A DNA stretch of 53,321 bases from the NCBI GenBank assembly GCA_022571255.1, contig JACZYD010000005.1:1-53321 (forward strand), written 5' to 3'. Each line of letters starts with the position of its first letter. Position 1 is the first letter of the stretch. The notes beneath the pieces are model-generated. The model saw only the letters and a list, made by a program, of their open reading frames with translations, had not been told where the DNA came from and did not search any database. Source of the DNA: Bacteroidota bacterium. Lineage in GTDB: Bacteria > Bacteroidota > Rhodothermia > Rhodothermales > UBA10348. This document shows, in pieces, positions 17,668 to 25,900 of the stretch. Made by a program: the position numbers and the translations under genes.

Positions 17668-17880
17668 TTATCGAGATTTTTGACCCTTTCTGGAATTTCC
17701 ATCCTGAGATCGGATGAGCTTTTCGTATACGTCATAACTGATCAGAACAGCATACGGTTCATTGTTTTTCTGTATCAGAATGCCACTTTCAATGTCCTTG
17801 GCGTGTTCCAGAAGTTCTGACGTGTTCGACCGAAGTTCCGTTATCGTCGCTACGGCTTCGATTCCTTTGGTGAAGTACAT
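17668..17880 (-). CDS. Phd/YefM-family antitoxin-like protein, apparently without toxin
   Basis: 70 residues. The pattern AVATITELRSNTSELLEHAK, then GILIQKNNEPYAVLISYDVYEKL, is the Phd/YefM fold: an N-terminal DNA-binding dimerisation domain that represses its own promoter and a tail that neutralises a toxin. Neither side encodes a RelE, YoeB, Doc or PIN toxin: downstream is the convergent AAA gene and upstream 244 bases have no convincing frame. It may be an orphan regulator, a solitary antitoxin, or partner of a distant toxin. The C-terminus is short and basic (RSQDGNSRKGQKSR). Confidence 0.8.
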   Translation of the reverse strand: MYFTKGIEAVATITELRSNTSELLEHAKDIESGILIQKNNEPYAVLISYDVYEKLIRSQDGNSRKGQKSR

Positions 17881-18041
17881 TGTGGGAGCAGTACCTTTCG
17901 TTCAGACGCTGTTCGTCCGGTGTGAATTACGGGAATACGGTCTCGCCAATCTGCGATGAGGAACACACGGGCTGTAGTACCGAAGAGAAAGGATATGAAA
18001 GAGTACACGAATAATACCACTTTTTTGTCCATTTATTTATT

Positions 18042-18080
18042 AACAATAAGTCCGGCTCATGATCTAGCTTATTGTTTTTT
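18042..18080. terminator. Hairpin with T-run between antitoxin and EutN-like gene
   Basis: AACAATAAG (18042-18050) pairs with CTTATTGTT (18068-18076) around a 17-nt loop, with T on the plus side and A on the other. It lies 45 bases upstream of the EutN-like start, in an AT-rich gap (17881-18124) with no gene. It may end an upstream transcript or act as a leader structure. Confidence 0.4.
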
Positions 18081-18124
18081 GGCCACTTACGTGTCACAAT
18101 TTTTCTCTGCAAACAGACGAATCA

Positions 18125-18403
18125 ATGCAACTTTGTAAAGTAACAGGGACGATTGTGGCGTCGATAAAAGCAGAAGCACTTCGAGAAGGCAAGCTCTTGA
18201 TCGTGCATCCGATTGCCCTCGACGGACAACTTGATGGCGAAAGGGACCAACTGGCCATTGACCCGGGCTACGGAGCGGGAGTCGGAGATGTCGTACTGGT
18301 GGCCAGAGAGGGTTCAGTTGTGCGCCAGATCATTGGCCGAGAGGACATACCGGCCAACGCGATTATCCTCGGGGTGGTCGACGACTGGACGGCGGATATT
18401 TAG
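18125..18403 (+). CDS. EutN/CcmL-family bacterial microcompartment vertex protein
   Basis: A 92-residue protein with the whole EutN/CcmL pattern: CKVTGTIVASIKAEAL, KLLIVHPI, GERDQLAIDPGYGAGVGDVV, REGSVVRQI, and terminal IILGVVDDW. These proteins form pentamers that cap the vertices of bacterial microcompartment shells. No BMC-domain shell protein, aldehyde dehydrogenase or other compartment enzyme is found in the window, so it is an orphan here. It is followed by three amidohydrolases on the same strand after 109 bases that include a short direct repeat. Family identity is strong; whether it belongs to a shell at all is open. Confidence 0.88.
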   Translation: MQLCKVTGTIVASIKAEALREGKLLIVHPIALDGQLDGERDQLAIDPGYGAGVGDVVLVAREGSVVRQIIGREDIPANAIILGVVDDWTADI

Positions 18404-18477
18404 GGTCCGGTCAGCCGGGGCGTATTCCCGTGTATTGCGCCGTCGTCAACAGACCAATATCTTGGTGGTTCATCCCT

Positions 18478-18508
18478 GTTTTTTCTCGTACCCGTTTTTT
18501 CTCGTACC
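18478..18508. repeat. 16-nt-period direct repeat
   Basis: GTTTTTTCTCGTACC occurs at 18478-18492 and again at 18494-18508, directly before the amidohydrolase start at 18513. It belongs to the window-wide set of short tandem duplications. Confidence 0.85.
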
Positions 18509-18512
18509 TGTT

Positions 18513-20012
18513 ATGACATCCTCGCATCCGCGCGCGCTGTATTGTAGCACCGCGTCTGTTTTTGCCGCTTTTCTGTTGTTCCTCCCGGGCACTGCTGCCC
18601 TCGCTCAGCGAAATGCCCCCGATATCCCTGCAGTCTCGGGAGCTTTCGCGATCGAAAATGCCCGGATCGTACAGGCGCCCGGCCGGGTCATTGATTCCGG
18701 CACAGTAGTGATTCGAGACGGCCTTATTGAGGCCGTAGGAGCCGACATTGCCATCCCATATGATGCGGCGCGAATCGACGGAACAGGAAAAACGGTTTAC
18801 GCCGCCTTTATCGATGGACTTTCGATGATCGGTGTTCCGAAACCCAAGCAGAAAAACGACTTACCTCCGGTACCGGATCGATCCAATCCACCCGACGATC
18901 GGGCGGGTATTCAGCCGCAGCGAGATGTTCGAACCCTTTTAGCCTCAGATGAAAAATCGATTGATGAATACCGGAAGGCAGGATTTGGCGCCGCGCATAT
19001 CGTCCCCCACGGGCGAATGCTTCCTGGCTCGGGCGCCATCATACTTCTTGCAGGCGAAAATGCGAACGCCATGGTATTGAGTGGCGATTATTCCATGTAC
19101 GCTCAGTTTGAGGGCGCGCGGGGAATGTACCCGGGAACGCCGATGGGAATGACGGCGAAAATGCGCCAGTTGTACCGGGAGGCCGAGCGCCGCAAGGCCA
19201 TGCAGATGAATTACGATCAGGATGCTGCCGGAACCACCCGCCCCGAATTCGACGCCGTCCACTACGCTTTTTTTCCGGTTATCGAAAACACCAAGCCTGT
19301 TTTCTACTATGTGGATGATGTTCTGGAAATATACAGAGCGTTAAAACTGCGAGACGATCTGGGATTCGAACTCATGCTGGGAGGGCTGAACGAATCCTTC
19401 GATGCCGTCGATATTTTGAAGTCTGCCGACGTACCGCTCTTTGTTACGCTTGATCTTCCGGAGAAACCCGATTGGATGAAAGAATTCAAGGCCGATTCCA
19501 TCCAGTACGTCCTCGATAACTACGATCCCGAAGAAAGAACGGCATCGTACAGGGATCTGGAAGCCGAAAGGCGTAACCTTGAGGCGCGGGCTTTCCTTAC
19601 GCGAAGTCGCTACGCCGGCGCGGCAGCCGATTTAAAAAAAGCGGGTCTGCGATTCGGATTTACCACGAAAGGAGTAAAAGCAAAAGATCTTCGAGAAAAC
19701 ATCCGAGAATTGATCGAGAACGGGCTCTCAGAAGACGATGCGCTGGCGGCGCTGACAGTCGACTCGGCCGACCTTCTGGGCCTTGGCAGTTCGCTGGGAA
19801 CCATAGATGCAGGGAAAATCGCCAATCTGATTATCGCCGACGGCGACTTGTTTGCGAAGGAAACGCAGTATGAATTCGTCTTCGTGGACGGGCACAAGTA
19901 TGCGTACCCGAAGAAAGACGAAGAGGACGAGTCGAAGGAAGGCGACGACGAAAAGACAAAGACAAAGACAAAGACAAATCGAAGAAAGATAAACCCGAAA
20001 ACGAGGAGATGA
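18513..20012 (+). CDS. Exported amidohydrolase-like protein lacking the HxH metal motif
   Basis: 499 residues with a signal peptide (FAAFLLFLPGTAALAQ). The start of an amidohydrolase fold follows: FAIENARIVQAPGRVIDSGT, VVIRDGLIEAVG and IDGTGKTVYAAFIDG. Where active members have the metal-binding D(A/G)HxH, this one reads FIDGLSMIG, so the first two ligands are missing. The C-terminal part keeps family hallmarks (AALTVDSADLLGLG, LGTIDAGKIANLIIADGD). The extreme C-terminus is Lys/Glu-rich with a KTKTKTKT run from a six-base repeat near 19955-19980. It is probably periplasmic and non-catalytic, or uses other ligands. The ATG at 18513 was chosen for the signal peptide; upstream frame is repeat-filled spacer. 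The next gene starts 4 bases after its stop. Confidence 0.85.
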   Translation: MTSSHPRALYCSTASVFAAFLLFLPGTAALAQRNAPDIPAVSGAFAIENARIVQAPGRVIDSGTVVIRDGLIEAVGADIAIPYDAARIDGTGKTVYAAFIDGLSMIGVPKPKQKNDLPPVPDRSNPPDDRAGIQPQRDVRTLLASDEKSIDEYRKAGFGAAHIVPHGRMLPGSGAIILLAGENANAMVLSGDYSMYAQFEGARGMYPGTPMGMTAKMRQLYREAERRKAMQMNYDQDAAGTTRPEFDAVHYAFFPVIENTKPVFYYVDDVLEIYRALKLRDDLGFELMLGGLNESFDAVDILKSADVPLFVTLDLPEKPDWMKEFKADSIQYVLDNYDPEERTASYRDLEAERRNLEARAFLTRSRYAGAAADLKKAGLRFGFTTKGVKAKDLRENIRELIENGLSEDDALAALTVDSADLLGLGSSLGTIDAGKIANLIIADGDLFAKETQYEFVFVDGHKYAYPKKDEEDESKEGDDEKTKTKTKTNRRKINPKTRR

Positions 20013-20016
20013 GACT

Positions 20017-21423
20017 ATGATCTTTAAACGGTTATCCCTTTTTTCAGGACTCGTGATGACGCTGGGACTTTTTTCTGCAAGTCTGTCGTCTGCGCAGTCG
20101 AACGTGGTCAATGACGTCCTGATCAGGGGCGCCACGGTGCTGACGATCACGAACGGAACACTGCAGAACACGGACGTCCTCGTTCAGGACGGGGTTATCA
20201 CCGCAATCGGTACGGATCTGCGTGCACCTGGAGGCATCAAGACGATTGATGCCGACGGACAATACCTGATGCCCGGAATCGTAGATGCGCATTCGCATAT
20301 TGCGCTGAGCAGCGTGAACGAAGGGTCGTCGCCCGTCACCTCTGAAGTGACGATGGAAGATGTGGTCAATCCGTATCACATCGGCATTTACCGGGCCCTC
20401 GCCGGCGGGGTGACGACGTCTCACCTCATGCACGGCTCGGCCAATGTGATCGGGGGGCAGAACGAAACGATCAAACTTCGATGGGGGATGATCAATCCGG
20501 ACGATCTTCGGTTCAAAGGCGCTCCGCGAACCATTAAATTCGCACTTGGCGAAAACCCGACGCGCAATCACGGACGGCGAGGAAGCAGTGGTAGCCAACC
20601 GGGAATCCGGCCGTCGAGCCGGATGGGTGTGGAGGCCGTCCTCCGTGACGCTTTTTCAGAGGCGCGGAATTACATGCGCGAATGGGCTGACTATGAGTCA
20701 GCGAAACTGAACCATCCTCGCCAAACATCCCCTCCGTACAACGAACGGCTGGAAGTCATTGCAGATATCATGCGCGGAGAAATACTGGTTCATTGTCACA
20801 GTTACCGCGCCGATGAAATCCTGATGCTGATGCGGGTCCTCGAAGACTTTGGCGTACACAACATCACGTTTCAACACGCGAACGAAGGATTCAAGGTTGC
20901 CCCTGAACTGGCTGCCTTCGGCGCCGGCGCATCGGTGTTCGCGGACTGGTGGTCCTATAAATTCGAGGTCTATTATTCTACCGCATACAATGCGACGATA
21001 TTGACGAGAAACGGAGTGGTGACGTCCATCAACTCAGATTCCGGCGAATTGAACAGGCATCTCTACCACGAGGCCGCGAAGACTCAGCGCTACGGCGACC
21101 TGAGCGATGACGAAGCCCTGTCGCTCATTACGATCAACCCTGCCATGCAGTTGGGAATTGCAGACCGGGTCGGGTCCATCGAAGTCGGTAAAGATGGAGA
21201 CCTGGTTCTATTTGACAAACACCCGTTGTCCGTTTATGCGATCGCGCAGAAAACGTTTGTTGATGGTGTGCAGTATTTCGACCGGGAAACAGATCGGGAT
21301 GACCAGCGCCTCCGTGTAGACCCGTCGGCAAAACTTGACACGTACATGGAGCAGGAGACTGGCGTGCACCGCTTCGTCAAGAGTGAATACGTGACACTGG
21401 ATATTCTGTTCGAGCAAAACTGA
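20017..21423 (+). CDS. Exported metal-dependent amidohydrolase
   Basis: 468 residues with a signal peptide (GLVMTLGLFSASLSSAQS). This member of the three-gene set keeps the active-site motif: PGIVDAHSHIAL supplies the HxH ligands of the imidazolonepropionase-like superfamily. GGVTTSHLMHGSANVIGG, ILVHCHSYRADEIL and FQHANEG supply further His, and INSDSGELNRHLYHEA the catalytic Asp. Substrate is unknown; relatives hydrolyse cyclic amides, isoaspartyl or prolyl peptides. GAGGAG-like sequence (20003-20010) precedes the ATG. It is tightly packed between its two divergent paralogues, so the three products may form a complex with one catalytic subunit. Confidence 0.92.
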   Translation: MIFKRLSLFSGLVMTLGLFSASLSSAQSNVVNDVLIRGATVLTITNGTLQNTDVLVQDGVITAIGTDLRAPGGIKTIDADGQYLMPGIVDAHSHIALSSVNEGSSPVTSEVTMEDVVNPYHIGIYRALAGGVTTSHLMHGSANVIGGQNETIKLRWGMINPDDLRFKGAPRTIKFALGENPTRNHGRRGSSGSQPGIRPSSRMGVEAVLRDAFSEARNYMREWADYESAKLNHPRQTSPPYNERLEVIADIMRGEILVHCHSYRADEILMLMRVLEDFGVHNITFQHANEGFKVAPELAAFGAGASVFADWWSYKFEVYYSTAYNATILTRNGVVTSINSDSGELNRHLYHEAAKTQRYGDLSDDEALSLITINPAMQLGIADRVGSIEVGKDGDLVLFDKHPLSVYAIAQKTFVDGVQYFDRETDRDDQRLRVDPSAKLDTYMEQETGVHRFVKSEYVTLDILFEQN

Positions 21424-21430
21424 ATTCAAA

Positions 21431-22783
21431 ATGAATCTGATTCTTTCGCTACTCCTCGCAACCACAACGCTTGTTCATCAACAGGATGCCGAACAACAGA
21501 CTGCAAAACCGCGCCAGGGAACGTATGCGATCACCAACGTGCGCATTGAAACGGTTTCCGGGGGCACGATCGACAATGGTACAATCGTCATCAAGGCAGA
21601 TCGTATAACAGCCGTAGGTACAGATGTTGTTGTACCAGAGGGTGCCCACGTGATAGACGGCACCGGACTGCGTGTTTATCCGGGCATGATCGATTCCGGG
21701 ACCCGACTCGGCCTGACGGAAATCGGAGCGGTCCAGGAAACCAACGATTCCTCTGAACTCGGAGATGTCACGCCCCAGATGCAGGCGCTCTCGGCTATCA
21801 ATCCGAACATTCCCCAGATTCCCGTCACACGAGTCAGCGGCGTGACCACGGTAATCGCGGAGCCGTCCGGCGGCCTGCTGCCGGGAACAGCGGCATTGAT
21901 CAATCTGGTCGGATACACACCCGATCAGATGCACGCCGGTGGCGTGCTCCTTCTTGTCCTCTCGTTTCCGGTAAATCGTACGCCGCGATTTTTTCGAGGT
22001 GGATCTCCGCCTGACGATTTTGATCCGGATAAAAAATACCGAGAGGCTGTCGAGAAGCTCGACGAGATATGGGATCGAGCCGAACTGTACGACAGGATCG
22101 ATGCTGCATACGCCGAGAATCCGAATCTCAGTACGCACCCCGAATACGTGCCCGAAATGGCTGCTATACTTCCCGTGTTGCGGGGCGAAATGATTTTGAT
22201 GGTTAAAGTCAACGCCAGAAAAGAAATTGAGGCGGCCATCGAATGGGTACAGGAACGCAACATAAAACGCGTCATTTTCAGCGGCGTTTCCGAAGGCTGG
22301 CGCGTTGCCGACAAACTGGCCGAGGCCGGAATTGATTGCCTGGTGGGACCAATTTTTTCGACGCCGACGCGCGAATCTGACCGCTATGACCGCGCCTATG
22401 CAAACATCGGAATGCTTGCGGATGCAGGAGTGAATGTGGCCATCAGAACGGGTCAATCTGAAAATGTACGTAATTTGCCGTTCAACGCGGGTTTTGCGGC
22501 GGCATACGGCCTGGGAAAAGAGCGGGCATTACGCGCCGTCACGCTCGGGCCCGCCGAAATGTTTGGAATCGCCGACGATTACGGATCCATTGAGGTCGGT
22601 AAAAAAGCGAATCTCATGCTTACCAACGGGGATCCTTTTGAACCGGCCACACAGGTGCTTGGCGTATTCATCGACGGATTCAACATTCCTATCGACAGTC
22701 GCCATATCCGGCTTTATGAAGAATTTCTGCATCGGGATGAAGGCCGCGTGCAACCCGTACAGGTACAACCGGCGGTGAACTGA
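21431..22783 (+). CDS. Exported amidohydrolase-like protein lacking the HxH metal motif
   Basis: 450 residues with a short signal (MNLILSLLLATTTLVHQ). The fold markers are clear: YAITNVRIETVSGG, TIVIKADRITAVG, VYPGMIDSG, SGVTTVIAEPSGGLLPGTAA, and a C-terminal LGPAEMFGIADDYGSIEVGK ending in NLMLTNGDPF. The metal-binding HxH is replaced by SGTRLG after PGMID, and no HCHS-like segment is present (it reads LMVKVNA). So it is likely non-catalytic or altered, like the first gene of the set. It begins 8 bases after the middle gene's stop, indicating one operon. Confidence 0.88.
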   Translation: MNLILSLLLATTTLVHQQDAEQQTAKPRQGTYAITNVRIETVSGGTIDNGTIVIKADRITAVGTDVVVPEGAHVIDGTGLRVYPGMIDSGTRLGLTEIGAVQETNDSSELGDVTPQMQALSAINPNIPQIPVTRVSGVTTVIAEPSGGLLPGTAALINLVGYTPDQMHAGGVLLLVLSFPVNRTPRFFRGGSPPDDFDPDKKYREAVEKLDEIWDRAELYDRIDAAYAENPNLSTHPEYVPEMAAILPVLRGEMILMVKVNARKEIEAAIEWVQERNIKRVIFSGVSEGWRVADKLAEAGIDCLVGPIFSTPTRESDRYDRAYANIGMLADAGVNVAIRTGQSENVRNLPFNAGFAAAYGLGKERALRAVTLGPAEMFGIADDYGSIEVGKKANLMLTNGDPFEPATQVLGVFIDGFNIPIDSRHIRLYEEFLHRDEGRVQPVQVQPAVN

Positions 22784-22921
22784 GGCCTGTTGACACTTTC
22801 TGAAAATGTCCTGTCAGTTTTCTCTGCACAAGCCCTGGATCAAATCTTGCGGGCTGGAAACAATTCCGCGCTTCGCACAAATAAGGGACAGTTTCTATTC
22901 GATTCCGCTTTTCGGATCCAG

Positions 22922-24088
22922 ATGATATTTTGCCGGCTCGCCTTTATACACGGATTTGGACTGCTGTTTTTTCTTGTCCTGCCCTTTACGGTAGTCGCGC
23001 AGGACCAGGACTCAACTGCAGTGGCCCAAGATTCGCTTTTGCAAGCCCTGCAGAAAGAAATGGCCAGGTTTGCAGCTCCTGAGGACCCGCCGCCGCAGAG
23101 AGGTTCGACAAGCCGCTCGGCACTGACAACGAACCCGGATATCAGCGTGATCGGTGACCTGCGCGCCCTCTACACCTCGGAAGGAGAGCGCAACTTCGAC
23201 CTGCAGCTCGAAGAAGTGGAGCTGGCTTTGAAATCGGTCGTTGACCCGTATGCCCGGGCCGACGTGTTCATCTCGATGGCCAACGACGACGGCGATATTG
23301 TTTTTGAACTGGAAGAGGCCTACCTCACAACGCTCGCTCTCCCCTACCGACTTCAACTGAAGGCCGGAAAATTCAGAAGCAATGTTGGAAAAATCAACCA
23401 GATCCACCCGCATTCGCTTCCTTTCCCAGATTTTCCTGCCGTATACGTTAATTTTCTGGGTGCCGAAGGACTCAACGATCAGGGCGTCTCGCTGAGCTGG
23501 CTCCTTCCGAACGCTTCATTCTACCAGGACGTCACGGTGGAGGTAACCCGCGGTCCGGGCGAAAATGAACGTTTTGTGACCGATGAAGTGAATCAGCTCC
23601 TGTATACGGGACATTCCAAGAACTTCTGGGATTTGAGTGAAAACACGACGCTTGAAATAGGACTGACTGGAATGTTCGGACCCAATGACACGGGAAATAC
23701 GACCCTGATCGGAGGCATCGACATCACATACAAGTGGAAGCCACTTCAGTTCAATCAATTCCGATCTTTCACCTTCCAGGCGGAATCTTTCTTCAGCCGG
23801 CGGAATAATGACATCGGACATATCAATGCGTCTGGATTCTACGCGCTGGCCAGTTACCAACTTTCGCAGCGCTGGAGCGTTCTCGGTCGCTACGACCAGT
23901 CCGATAAACCTGATGACGGTGATTGGAATGAGAGGGGCATATCGACCACTCTGGGGTGGCTTTTGACAGAATTCCAGAAAATTGAATTCGGTTTCAGGCG
24001 GTCCTGGGGAGACAAAATCGATACGTCTTATCAGGGCATCGTCCGTGTCGTTTTTGTCATTGGTACGCATGGCGCACATGTTTACTGA
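22922..24088 (+). CDS. Outer-membrane beta-barrel (porin-like) protein beside metal importer
   Basis: 388 residues with a signal peptide (GFGLLFFLVLPFTVVAQ), a short coiled or helical segment (LLQALQKEMARFAAP), then alternating amphipathic strands from ISVIGDLRALYTS to the C-terminus. KAGKFRSNVGKINQIHPHSL followed by PFPDFPAVY recalls porins found next to zinc/manganese ABC importers. The last strand is IVRVVFVIG followed by a His-containing tail (THGAHVY). No TonB box or plug domain is visible. It is inferred to pass metal or a metal complex across the outer membrane for the importer 12 bases downstream. The ATG at 22922 was chosen for the signal peptide; the frame runs further upstream without a leader. 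Confidence 0.75.
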   Translation: MIFCRLAFIHGFGLLFFLVLPFTVVAQDQDSTAVAQDSLLQALQKEMARFAAPEDPPPQRGSTSRSALTTNPDISVIGDLRALYTSEGERNFDLQLEEVELALKSVVDPYARADVFISMANDDGDIVFELEEAYLTTLALPYRLQLKAGKFRSNVGKINQIHPHSLPFPDFPAVYVNFLGAEGLNDQGVSLSWLLPNASFYQDVTVEVTRGPGENERFVTDEVNQLLYTGHSKNFWDLSENTTLEIGLTGMFGPNDTGNTTLIGGIDITYKWKPLQFNQFRSFTFQAESFFSRRNNDIGHINASGFYALASYQLSQRWSVLGRYDQSDKPDDGDWNERGISTTLGWLLTEFQKIEFGFRRSWGDKIDTSYQGIVRVVFVIGTHGAHVY

Positions 24089-24100
24089 AATCCCGCGATC

Positions 24101-25057
24101 ATGAACAGATTCCATTTTCGACGAGCCGATTCAAAGAAAGTCGTCGCTGTTTTGCTTCTTGCCCTATGTTTCACGTCGTTCACGTCGTCCGCGTACGCAC
24201 AGAAGAAACTCAACGTCGTAACCACGCTGACGGATCTGAAAAGTATCGCGCTCGCCGTTGGAGGCGATCGGGTCGACGTCACGACGATTGCTACCGGATA
24301 TCAGAATCCGCATTTTGTGGACCCGAAGCCCAGTTTCATCATGAAGATGACGCGGGCAGATGTATTTGTGACCATCGGTCTGGACCTGGAACTCGGCTGG
24401 GTACCTCCGCTTCTGAACAGCGCCCGAAACCCCGACATTCTGAAGGGATCCGCGGGGTACGTGGATGCCTCCGAGAATATTCCGCTGCTTCAGATACCGG
24501 TGAGCATCAGCCGCGAGCAGGGCGACATCCATATTTACGGCAATCCGCACTACTGGCTGGATCCGCAGAACGGCAAAATCATCGCACGTAATATTTTAGA
24601 CGGCCTTGTTCGTCGGCAGCCGGAAAGCCGCGACTATTTCAACGCCAATTACAACGCTTTCGTCGATGAACTCGATCGAAAGATGGCTGAATGGGCTGCG
24701 GCCATGGCTCCATACCGGGGCCGGCGATTGATCGCGTATCACAATCAGTGGCCGTATCTGGAGACGGCTCTCGGTTTTGTCGTACTGGATTTCTTAGAAC
24801 CGAAACCGGGTATTCCTCCGACCCCGTCGCAGCTCGCAAAAATCATCGGACTCATGAAGCGAGAGTCCGTACATACGCTGATCATCTCTCCCTATTTCAG
24901 GGTGGACTCGGCCGAACTTGTTGCTCGAAACGTAGACGGATCGGTCGTCATACTGGCGTCCTCGGTAGAAGCATTTCCGGAAGTCAAAACGTATTTCGAT
25001 CTGTTCGATTATAATGTGGCCCGCCTCAAAGAGGCTTTCCAAACGGCCACCCATTGA
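24101..25057 (+). CDS. Metal ABC transporter substrate-binding protein (ZnuA/TroA type)
   Basis: 318 residues with a signal peptide (VVAVLLLALCFTSF...AYAQ). Cluster A-I fold with the usual ligand His residues: GYQNPHFVDPKPS, YGNPHYWLDPQNG and IAYHNQWPYLE. The flexible His-rich loop of many ZnuA proteins is absent, so zinc or manganese is possible. It delivers the metal to the permease 33 bases downstream. No signal-peptidase II Cys is seen at the cleavage point, so it is probably soluble in the periplasm. Confidence 0.93.
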   Translation: MNRFHFRRADSKKVVAVLLLALCFTSFTSSAYAQKKLNVVTTLTDLKSIALAVGGDRVDVTTIATGYQNPHFVDPKPSFIMKMTRADVFVTIGLDLELGWVPPLLNSARNPDILKGSAGYVDASENIPLLQIPVSISREQGDIHIYGNPHYWLDPQNGKIIARNILDGLVRRQPESRDYFNANYNAFVDELDRKMAEWAAAMAPYRGRRLIAYHNQWPYLETALGFVVLDFLEPKPGIPPTPSQLAKIIGLMKRESVHTLIISPYFRVDSAELVARNVDGSVVILASSVEAFPEVKTYFDLFDYNVARLKEAFQTATH

Positions 25058-25090
25058 TTCTACGCTCGAGTTCCACGTCCAAGACCGGCC

Positions 25091-25900
25091 ATGTCCGATA
25101 TTTTCGCCCTTGATTTCGTCCGAGCAGCGCTGATCATCAGCGTATGCATGGGACTTATGCTGGCGTATCTGGGTACACACGTGGTTAGACGGGGAATTGT
25201 TTTTGTGGATTTGGCTCTGGGTCAGATTTCAATGATGGGGGTCGCACTGGCCGCCTATTTCGAACTTAATCCGACGATCATCGCCATCGTTTTTACGTTG
25301 ATCGGAGCCTTCCTGATGTCGTTCATCAAGGTGTCGGACAAACGATTGAAGGTGGAAGCGATCATCGGCATCATATACGCCGTAACCTCTGCCATAACGG
25401 TACTCCTGATATCAAAGGGCGCGCACGGCGACGCCGATATCCAGGAGGTTCTGTTCGGTAGTTTTTTCACGGTCACGACGTCTGAAATAGGATGGCTCGC
25501 GGCTGTCTTCACCATTCTCGCAGTGATGCACGGAGTTTTTCGCAAGCAGTTTTTCGAGATCACAGAAAAATTTGCCAATCACGACACGGAGGATCTGGGG
25601 GTCTTCAATCTCTGGAATTTCCTTTTCTACATCTCCATCGGACTTGCCATCGTGCTAGCCGTTCGCGCCGGCGGCGTTATTCCCGTTTTTTCTTTTATTG
25701 TGATTCCCCCCGTAGCGGCCATATTAGTGACCAGGAGCAAAGCGGGTGTGGTATTGATCGCACTTGCCCTCTCGGTGCTGGGCTCTTTCATGGGTATTTA
25801 TTTCTCTGTCCGATTCGATTTTCCGGCAGGCTCCTCCATCGTAGCCATGCTGGGTGTCTTATTTGTCGTTGCCGCAGTCATCCGTTTAATTCGTCGCTGA
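25091..25900 (+). CDS. Metal ABC transporter permease (ZnuB/ABC-3 family)
   Basis: 269 residues with about eight membrane segments. LAYLGTHVVRRGIVFVDLAL and GQISMMGVALA are the ABC-3 signature, and IPVFSFIVIPPVAAILVTRS is the conserved late helix. It works with the binding protein upstream. The ATP-binding subunit (ZnuC) is not in the window: the next gene is convergent mazG. The stop (25898-25900) lies inside a 15-base direct repeat and overlaps the end of mazG by 15 bases. Confidence 0.93.
   Translation: MSDIFALDFVRAALIISVCMGLMLAYLGTHVVRRGIVFVDLALGQISMMGVALAAYFELNPTIIAIVFTLIGAFLMSFIKVSDKRLKVEAIIGIIYAVTSAITVLLISKGAHGDADIQEVLFGSFFTVTTSEIGWLAAVFTILAVMHGVFRKQFFEITEKFANHDTEDLGVFNLWNFLFYISIGLAIVLAVRAGGVIPVFSFIVIPPVAAILVTRSKAGVVLIALALSVLGSFMGIYFSVRFDFPAGSSIVAMLGVLFVVAAVIRLIRR

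Noticed and set aside
21449-22456. 335-residue leftward frame opposite the third amidohydrolase
   Set aside because: It is antisense to a clear gene, Cys/His/Arg-rich and without recognisable motifs.
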